Below are positions 59,955 through 64,000 of a stretch of 64,000 bases of DNA, piece by piece. The notes below the pieces were generated by a model that saw nothing but the letters and a program-made list of their open reading frames with translations, searched no databases and was not told where the DNA came from. The translations under genes and the position numbers were made by a program. The first letter of the stretch is position 1. The number at the start of each line of letters is the position of its first letter. Source of the stretch: Pyrobaculum arsenaticum DSM 13514 (GTDB lineage: Archaea; Thermoproteota; Thermoprotei; Thermoproteales; Thermoproteaceae); the NCBI RefSeq assembly GCF_000016385.1, contig NC_009376.1, forward strand, positions 1,550,001 through 1,614,000. The letters run 5' to 3'.

Positions 59955-60286
59955 TGGCTGAGGGTGAGATCGAGGACAGAGAACTAGAGGAACTTCGCCG
60001 GAAGAAGCTCGAGGAGTTACAAAAAAAGGCGGAACTAGAGCGGCAAGCTCAGATTGCTGCTGCCCAGAGGAGAATGGCCTTGAAGAGAATACTAACGCCC
60101 GAGGCTCTGGCTAGGCTTGACAATATTAGAATAGTGAGGCCGGAGCTGGCAGAGGCGTTGGAGCAACAGATAATAGCCTTAGCCTCGTCGGGGAGGGTAA
60201 AGGTGCCTATAGACGACAACACTTTGAAAAAGATACTCGAGGCGGTGTACAGCCAGACAAGAAAAGAATACAAATTCCGGCTATAA
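59954..60286 (+). CDS. PDCD5-family DNA-binding protein
   Basis: 110 residues: a charged N-terminal helix (ELEELRRKKLEELQKKAELE), then the PDCD5 core (ALKRILTPEALARLDNIRIV; GRVKVPIDDNTLKKILEAVY). The family is widespread in archaea next to eS19; nucleic acid binding is reported, the cellular role unclear. Translationally coupled to eS19. Confidence 0.92.
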   Translation: MAEGEIEDRELEELRRKKLEELQKKAELERQAQIAAAQRRMALKRILTPEALARLDNIRIVRPELAEALEQQIIALASSGRVKVPIDDNTLKKILEAVYSQTRKEYKFRL

Positions 60287-60315
60287 GTTTTTAAGACAAT
60301 GTTTGTCGCAGGGTT

Positions 60316-60471
60316 ATGGCTAGGAACAAGCCTCTTGGTAAGAAGCTGAGGCTCGGAGCTGCCTTGAAGTCTAATAGAAACCCGCCTGTATGGGTGGTGG
60401 CTAAGACAAAGAGGCGAGTCACTAGATCTCCTACGCGTAGGCACTGGCGCCGAGTCAAGTTAAAGGCCTAG
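60316..60471 (+). CDS. rpl39e: 50S ribosomal protein eL39
   Basis: 51 residues: MARNKPLGKKLRLGAALKSN, then PPVWVVAKTKRRVTR and PTRRHWRRVKLKA. This is the complete, very basic eL39 protein lining the exit tunnel. Its ATG is about 24 bases from GTTTTTAAG (60286-60295). The usual partner eL31 does not follow; the next gene is on the other strand and the ends overlap by four bases. Confidence 0.95.
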   Translation: MARNKPLGKKLRLGAALKSNRNPPVWVVAKTKRRVTRSPTRRHWRRVKLKA

Positions 60472-61187
60472 CGTTGCTTAATTGCGCGCACTATTTCGCC
60501 GAGTTTTTCCGGCGACTCCTCGGCAAGAGTCCCCGTTACGATCACGTTAGGCCCCTCGCGGGCTATGCTCCTCGCCACCTCGCTACTCCTTATCCCCCCG
60601 CCTACTATGAGCACCCGTGGAAAGGCTTTCCTCACAGCTCTTACCATGTCGGGCGGCACAGGTTGCGGCGCCCCGCTCCCCGCCTCTAGGTAGAGGGCTT
60701 TAAACCCTATGTATCCTGCAGCAAGGGCGTACGCCGTTGCGATGTCCGGCCTAGTGTAGGGAATTGGCTTGCTCATAGAAACAAAGCCGGCGGCGCCGCC
60801 GTCGCCTACTATCACATACGCCGTAGATATTACTTCTAGCCGAGGATAGTGCTTAGCTATGAGAACCGCGCCGTGAACCTGTGCACCTATTATGAAATAG
60901 GGGTCAAGGGAATTCAATACGCTGAGGAATAACACCCCATCCGCCGCGTCGGTTAATTGCGACAGAGAGCCCGGGAAAAGAACCACAGGTACATTTGCAA
61001 CACTTTTGATATCTTTTACTACTTTCTCCATTTGGCTCGCCGTAATTCCGAGGGAGCCGCCTACTAGGATGCCGTCTGTTCCCGCCTCCAATGCGTACCT
61101 TGCAATTCTGAGATAATCGACAGATTTGTCGGGGTCTATTAACGTAAAGTGCTTAATGCCTTGTGAGAGATACTCATAGAGATTCAT
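60468..61187 (-). CDS. geranylgeranylglyceryl phosphate synthase
   Basis: 239 residues from the ATG at 61187 (MNLYEYLSQGIKHFTLIDPD); the open frame upstream overlaps the elf1 gene and is a shadow. TIM barrel of the PcrB/GGGPS family: HFTLIDPDK, GILVGGSLG, PVVLFPGS, ALYLEAGSGAP and VGGGIRSS (phosphate binding). It makes the first ether bond of archaeal membrane lipids from glycerol-1-phosphate and GGPP. Overlaps elf1 by 14 bases. Confidence 0.93.
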   Translation of the reverse strand: MNLYEYLSQGIKHFTLIDPDKSVDYLRIARYALEAGTDGILVGGSLGITASQMEKVVKDIKSVANVPVVLFPGSLSQLTDAADGVLFLSVLNSLDPYFIIGAQVHGAVLIAKHYPRLEVISTAYVIVGDGGAAGFVSMSKPIPYTRPDIATAYALAAGYIGFKALYLEAGSGAPQPVPPDMVRAVRKAFPRVLIVGGGIRSSEVARSIAREGPNVIVTGTLAEESPEKLGEIVRAIKQR

Positions 61188-61479
61188 CGTCCATCCCAGA
61201 CTCAGATTCCTCTGGCTGAGACTCAGGCGTCTGCGCCGGTGGAGAGATCTTCCCCTCCAGGTACAGATCCACAAACGCATTGTAATAATCCACATGCATC
61301 CAGCCTTGTCTTTCCTCGAACTCGTAGCTAAGCCCGCAGTTCCCACAAACAACCAGATATCCATTCTTTGTCTTTTTTACAGACACCAACTGTGCCCCGC
61401 AGTGTGGGCATGTGAAAATTTTCGGCAAAGTTCTCTTAGGTCTTAGCAAAACTTTCCTTCTCTTCCTGCGCTTGCCCAT
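61174..61479 (-). CDS. transcription elongation factor Elf1-like zinc-ribbon protein
   Basis: 101 residues. Basic N terminus MGKRRKRRKVLLRPKRTLPK, then a zinc ribbon FTCPHCGAQLVSVKK ... VVCGNCGLSYEFEE, the Elf1/ELOF1 arrangement, and an acidic C-terminal tail (ESQPEESESGMDDESL). Elf1 binds elongating RNA polymerase. ATG at 61479 is 24 bases from TTATATAAAA. It precedes the GGGP synthase gene. Confidence 0.9.
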   Translation of the reverse strand: MGKRRKRRKVLLRPKRTLPKIFTCPHCGAQLVSVKKTKNGYLVVCGNCGLSYEFEERQGWMHVDYYNAFVDLYLEGKISPPAQTPESQPEESESGMDDESL

Positions 61480-61522
61480 GGAAGCGCCATATAGGCATTA
61501 TATAAAAGTGCGTTGGGCGTAG

Positions 61523-61580
61523 TAGATCAGCCCAAGCGCCCCGGTCACCTCTCACCGTAACCCTGACCGCATCACCTGTG
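61523..61580 (-). ncRNA. C/D box guide RNA candidate C
   Basis: Minus strand. C box GTGATGC at 61575-61569 (one mismatch to RTGATGA) and D box CTGA at 61530-61527, 49 bases in all. Internal GTGA (D'-like) directly followed by GAGGTGA (C'-like), giving a 13-base D' guide and a 14-base D guide ending GGGGCGCTTGGG. It lies wholly between elf1 and moeA. The promoter could be the A/T tract 61593-61613. The target was not identified. Its geometry equals candidates A and B. Confidence 0.6.
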
Positions 61581-61602
61581 AAGTTTTTGGCATAATATAA
61601 AA

Positions 61603-61613
61603 ACTTATTAAAC
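61603..61613. promoter_or_regulatory. TATA element of moeA, possibly also guide RNA C
   Basis: ACTTATTAAAC is centred 24 bases before the moeA ATG at 61632. Its complement, TTTAATAAGT, is about 25-28 bases before the inferred start of guide RNA C. Confidence 0.5.
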
Positions 61614-61631
61614 CGGCTGAGGCTTAGCCAC

Positions 61632-62852
61632 ATGAGGTATCTCAGCGGCCTTAATCCTGTGGCGAAGGTTGCAGAGGTGTTGCCTCTGGTGAAAAGAGTA
61701 GACCAAGTAGAAAAGGTGGCCACGTGGGACGCCGTCGGCAGAGTTGTTGCAAAGGACGTAACAGCTCCTCACGACTATCCCCCGCTTCCCAGGGCTTCCT
61801 ACGACGGATACGCTGTTAACTCAGAGGCGACGCCTGGCAGATTCAGGGTAGTGGGCACAGTCCTGGTAGGTCAGTATCGGAGAGATATCGAAGTTAAGCC
61901 TGGGGAGGCTGTGTATGTAACAGTCGGCGCATTTCTCCCAGAGGGGGCCGACGCCGTGGTGCCCGAGGAGGCTGTGGAACGTGAAGGAGACTTCGTGGTA
62001 GTAAAGTCAAGATTTGAGAAGTACGCCAATGTAGACCCACCGGGGTCCTACGTGCGGAAGGGAACAGTCATGGCGAGTCAAGGTACCGTGCTGACCCCCT
62101 TTGACGTGGTCGGCCTTCTAGATGTTGGGATAACCGCAGTTTACGCGTACAGGAGGTTGAGAGTGGGCATAATCGCCACGGGGGACGAGCTTATAGTTCC
62201 GCCAATTGACCCAGAAGTGGCAACTGAGCTGGTTTTGAAAGGGAAGGTAATTGAGTCGACAGCATCTCTAGTGGCGTGGTACATTGATACATACATGCCA
62301 TATGTGAAGGTAGAGGAAAGGGTGGTGACAGGCGATAAGCACGAAGAGGTGCGCTTCTATGTAGACAAATTCCTAGAAAATTACGATGCTGTGATAATCA
62401 CCGGCGGCGCAGGGCCAAGTGAAATTGACCACTTCTACAAGCTGGGGTTCAGCGGTCTGAGAGGGTTTAGAATGAAGCCGGGTAGGCCGACCAGCGTTGC
62501 CGTGATCAACGGGAAGCCTGTCTTCGGCCTCTCTGGCTATCCCATTAGCGCTCTACACGGCGTCATAAGAATAGTAGAGCCCGTGTTGCGCCACATGGCT
62601 AACGTGACGAGACCGCCTGGTAGCGGATGGGTATACGCCACGATGGCTCAAGACGTCCAGGGAGAGATGGCCCAGATAGTCAGAGTGAAGCTGGAGATAA
62701 GTGAGGGGGAGTTATTAGCCAGGCCGATTAAGGCGAAACACCACTCATTCACAGAGCCTGAGACGTGTGGTGTGGCGCTAATACCGCCTGGAGGAACGAA
62801 AAAGGGCGACGTGGTGCCGGTGTTGGTATTTCGCGACGTCAGGAAGCTCTAA
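61632..62852 (+). CDS. moeA: molybdopterin molybdenumtransferase MoeA
   Basis: 406 residues, full length. The N-terminal domain has the LPRASYDGYAV stretch and GAFLPEGADAVVPEE; the central MogA-like fold has VGIIATGDEL and IITGGAGPSEIDHFYK; the C terminus is the MoeA domain IV. Inserts molybdenum, or tungsten in hyperthermophiles, into activated molybdopterin. One gene, own TATA element; no other cofactor genes are in the window. Confidence 0.94.
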   Translation: MRYLSGLNPVAKVAEVLPLVKRVDQVEKVATWDAVGRVVAKDVTAPHDYPPLPRASYDGYAVNSEATPGRFRVVGTVLVGQYRRDIEVKPGEAVYVTVGAFLPEGADAVVPEEAVEREGDFVVVKSRFEKYANVDPPGSYVRKGTVMASQGTVLTPFDVVGLLDVGITAVYAYRRLRVGIIATGDELIVPPIDPEVATELVLKGKVIESTASLVAWYIDTYMPYVKVEERVVTGDKHEEVRFYVDKFLENYDAVIITGGAGPSEIDHFYKLGFSGLRGFRMKPGRPTSVAVINGKPVFGLSGYPISALHGVIRIVEPVLRHMANVTRPPGSGWVYATMAQDVQGEMAQIVRVKLEISEGELLARPIKAKHHSFTEPETCGVALIPPGGTKKGDVVPVLVFRDVRKL

Positions 62853-62986
62853 GACCATTTGGCGGATTTTTATCTCCGCATAAGGAGATCGGAGTGGGAG
62901 CGGCAAATGAGGTGGGACAGGTCACTAAGGGGCGGGCAAATGTCCTTACGCAGGGTGTTTGAGAAGCTCCTCTAAATACCAGCCTT
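62853..62986. other. 134-base convergent gap
   Basis: Holds GGATTTTTATCTCC about 30 bases before an ATG at 62907 that opens 22 codons; no guide RNA boxes. I see no supportable gene. Confidence 0.3.
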
Positions 62987-63649
62987 CTAGGATGTACATT
63001 TGTTGAGTTTTATAAGCCCTCTTTTTCCCATCAAATCGACAGCGTAGAGTATGTAGCCAAACCTCTTTTCTATATACTCTCGACCGTACCACTCTATATG
63101 GGCGTGGATCAACTCGTCAAGGCACCACGTAGTTTTACCGGTTTCTTTAACAATTTTCATCACAAATCCAACGGCATCCTCTACGGCGTTCCACGGATAG
63201 GCGAACCATATCCATTCCTTCACCTCGATTGCGTAGTAGTTGGGAATGTACTTAGCTACGGGGGTTATGACTTGTAGAGTTGCAGTTCTTACCTCCGCTG
63301 GTTTACAACACTCCTCAACACTCTTTTTTGCCAGCTCTACGCTGTCTCCAGTATCTACAATGTCGTCGACTACCAATACCTTTTTGCCGCTTAGGTCTAC
63401 ACTTACAGGGTATTTCACATAGGCCTTCTCAGCCATCTGCGCCGCCGTGGGCCAGTGCACCACTTGTATACTGACGAGATCGCTGACGCCGAGCCAGTCG
63501 CACAAAAGCCTCGCTGGGATGTAGCCGCCGCGGGCTATGGCAACTATCACATCAGGTTGCCAACCGCTTTCCCTAATCCTCTCAGCAAGCGCCCTTGACC
63601 ACTCTACTATTTCTTCAAACGTAACTACCTTAACAGGAATCTTCGGCAC
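62987..63649 (-). CDS. purine-type phosphoribosyltransferase
   Basis: 220 residues. The PRPP loop VLVVDDIVDTGDSVELAKKS is intact, with DVIVAIARGGYIPARLLCDW at the N terminus (pyrophosphate loop). Resembles archaeal hypoxanthine/xanthine-guanine phosphoribosyltransferase homologues; about 40 extra C-terminal residues (TTWCLDELIHAHIEWYGREY) are unlike the minimal fold. The base specificity is unknown. Start GTG at 63649, TTTATATATG about 27 bases upstream. Confidence 0.88.
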   Translation of the reverse strand: MPKIPVKVVTFEEIVEWSRALAERIRESGWQPDVIVAIARGGYIPARLLCDWLGVSDLVSIQVVHWPTAAQMAEKAYVKYPVSVDLSGKKVLVVDDIVDTGDSVELAKKSVEECCKPAEVRTATLQVITPVAKYIPNYYAIEVKEWIWFAYPWNAVEDAVGFVMKIVKETGKTTWCLDELIHAHIEWYGREYIEKRFGYILYAVDLMGKRGLIKLNKCTS

Positions 63650-63681
63650 AATGTGTTCCTGATATACAGCGTTTATATATG

Positions 63682-64000
63682 TTATTTACAAGGTTCTACC
63701 GCCACGTAGGGGAGATCCCAGCTAGGGCATTTAATCGGCCCCTTAAATTCGAAATCCCAAGTTCTGAAAATTCCGCAGTCTACGTCTACACATTTATTGA
63801 AGAACAAGCCGCCGACGTCGCACATAACGCCATCGCAGGAGGCGTAGCTAGCTCTCTTTCTCCCCCCCTCTGTCATCATGTTGAAATTTCCAGCCGCCAT
63901 GTACAATCCTGCTGAGTTGAACGCCACGAGCCACCTACCTAGAATGCGGGCTACCAGATAAGGCAGAGCTCTTAGTATGCCGAGATCAACAGCAACGCCG
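63682..64000 (-). CDS. cysteine-rich protein of unknown function (5' end cut by window edge)
   Basis: Open from the window edge to TAA at 63684-63682; about 105 residues are seen. It reads a hydrophobic, Leu/Ala-rich stretch (ILRALPYLVARILGRWLVAF) and then a Cys-containing C terminus with five or six cysteines (CDGVMCD, CVDVDC, KCPSWD, EPCK). Disulfides or metal binding are possible. Whether the start lies beyond the window or at the GTG at 63927 cannot be settled, but the upstream codons look coding. Not recognised. Confidence 0.55.
   Translation of the reverse strand, partial: GVAVDLGILRALPYLVARILGRWLVAFNSAGLYMAAGNFNMMTEGGRKRASYASCDGVMCDVGGLFFNKCVDVDCGIFRTWDFEFKGPIKCPSWDLPYVAVEPCK

Noticed and set aside
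62907..62975. 22-codon frame after a TATA-like tract
   Set aside because: Too short and without any recognisable feature; also read differently in an equally open neighbouring frame.
1..64000. CRISPR arrays, insertion sequences, proviral genes
   Set aside because: No regularly spaced repeats, transposases, integrases or terminal inverted repeats were seen.

Overview
The window comes from a hyperthermophilic crenarchaeon of the order Thermoproteales, most like Pyrobaculum. The genes are archaeal-type throughout: TFB, a TFE-beta-like protein, TFS, Elf1, Rpo4, PCNA, PriS, a GINS subunit, SRP19, SRP54, Gar1, Nop10, aIF1, aIF2-alpha, aIF5A, eL8, eL39 and AglB. Most transcription units start with an A/T-rich TATA element centred about 22-28 bases before the start codon, with no room for a leader. 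Start codons were therefore often chosen by TATA distance, and several genes here are shorter than their longest open frame. No CRISPR array, insertion sequence, rRNA or integrated element was seen; this is ordinary chromosome.

Layout. 1-5.1 kb: a cut-off winged-helix gene, ribH, and the branched-chain amino acid operon ilvB-ilvN-ilvC-ilvE on the minus strand; the 5' end of ilvB appears frameshifted. 4.6-9.2 kb: a Nudix hydrolase, a histidine-rich protein, an aCPSF2-type nuclease, rpl24-rps4e and small unknowns. 9.2-16.1 kb: two peptide-ABC ATPases that share an 87-base identical block, a PfkB kinase, a CBS regulator, and the operon serA - class V aminotransferase - DUF89 phosphatase. 16.1-28.2 kb: an information-processing block (cca-thpR, TFE-beta-like, TFB-Gar1, eS8-SRP19-GPN GTPase, eL21, Rpo4-DUF655, aIF5A, mtnP, aIF1, argS-nuclease, eS28-eL24, eL8).

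28.2-32.5 kb: a branched-chain amino acid ABC importer (LivM, LivH, binding protein, LivG, no LivF). Two tRNA-Ser genes follow, one with an intron. 33-38.3 kb: a large cell-surface protein, two MFS transporters and a methyltransferase in one tight run. 38.3-45.3 kb: a KaiC-like ATPase, SRP54-TrmY-Pus10, guaA and a gamma-glutamyltransferase-like gene. 45.3-47.5 kb: a small zinc-ribbon protein, a glycosylation-rich secreted protein and a membrane-anchored winged-helix regulator. 47.7-55 kb: glmS-glmU-like sugar-nucleotide genes, a DHH phosphoesterase facing an RNase H-fold protein, and aglB. 55-64 kb: aIF2-alpha-Nop10, eS27-eL44, PCNA-PriS-GINS facing TFS, eS19-PDCD5, eL39, GGGP synthase-Elf1, moeA, a phosphoribosyltransferase and one gene running off the end.

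The most useful hidden signals are three C/D box guide RNA candidates of identical 49-50-base architecture (12895-12952 minus, 50627-50686 plus, 61523-61580 minus), each with a TATA element shared or intermingled with that of the divergent gene. Pathway links inside the window include Pus10 making pseudouridine 54 and TrmY methylating it; UDP-GlcNAc supply (GlmS, GlmU-like) and AglB glycosylation with sequon-rich secreted proteins; and serine biosynthesis with a DUF89 enzyme where the final phosphatase would be expected.
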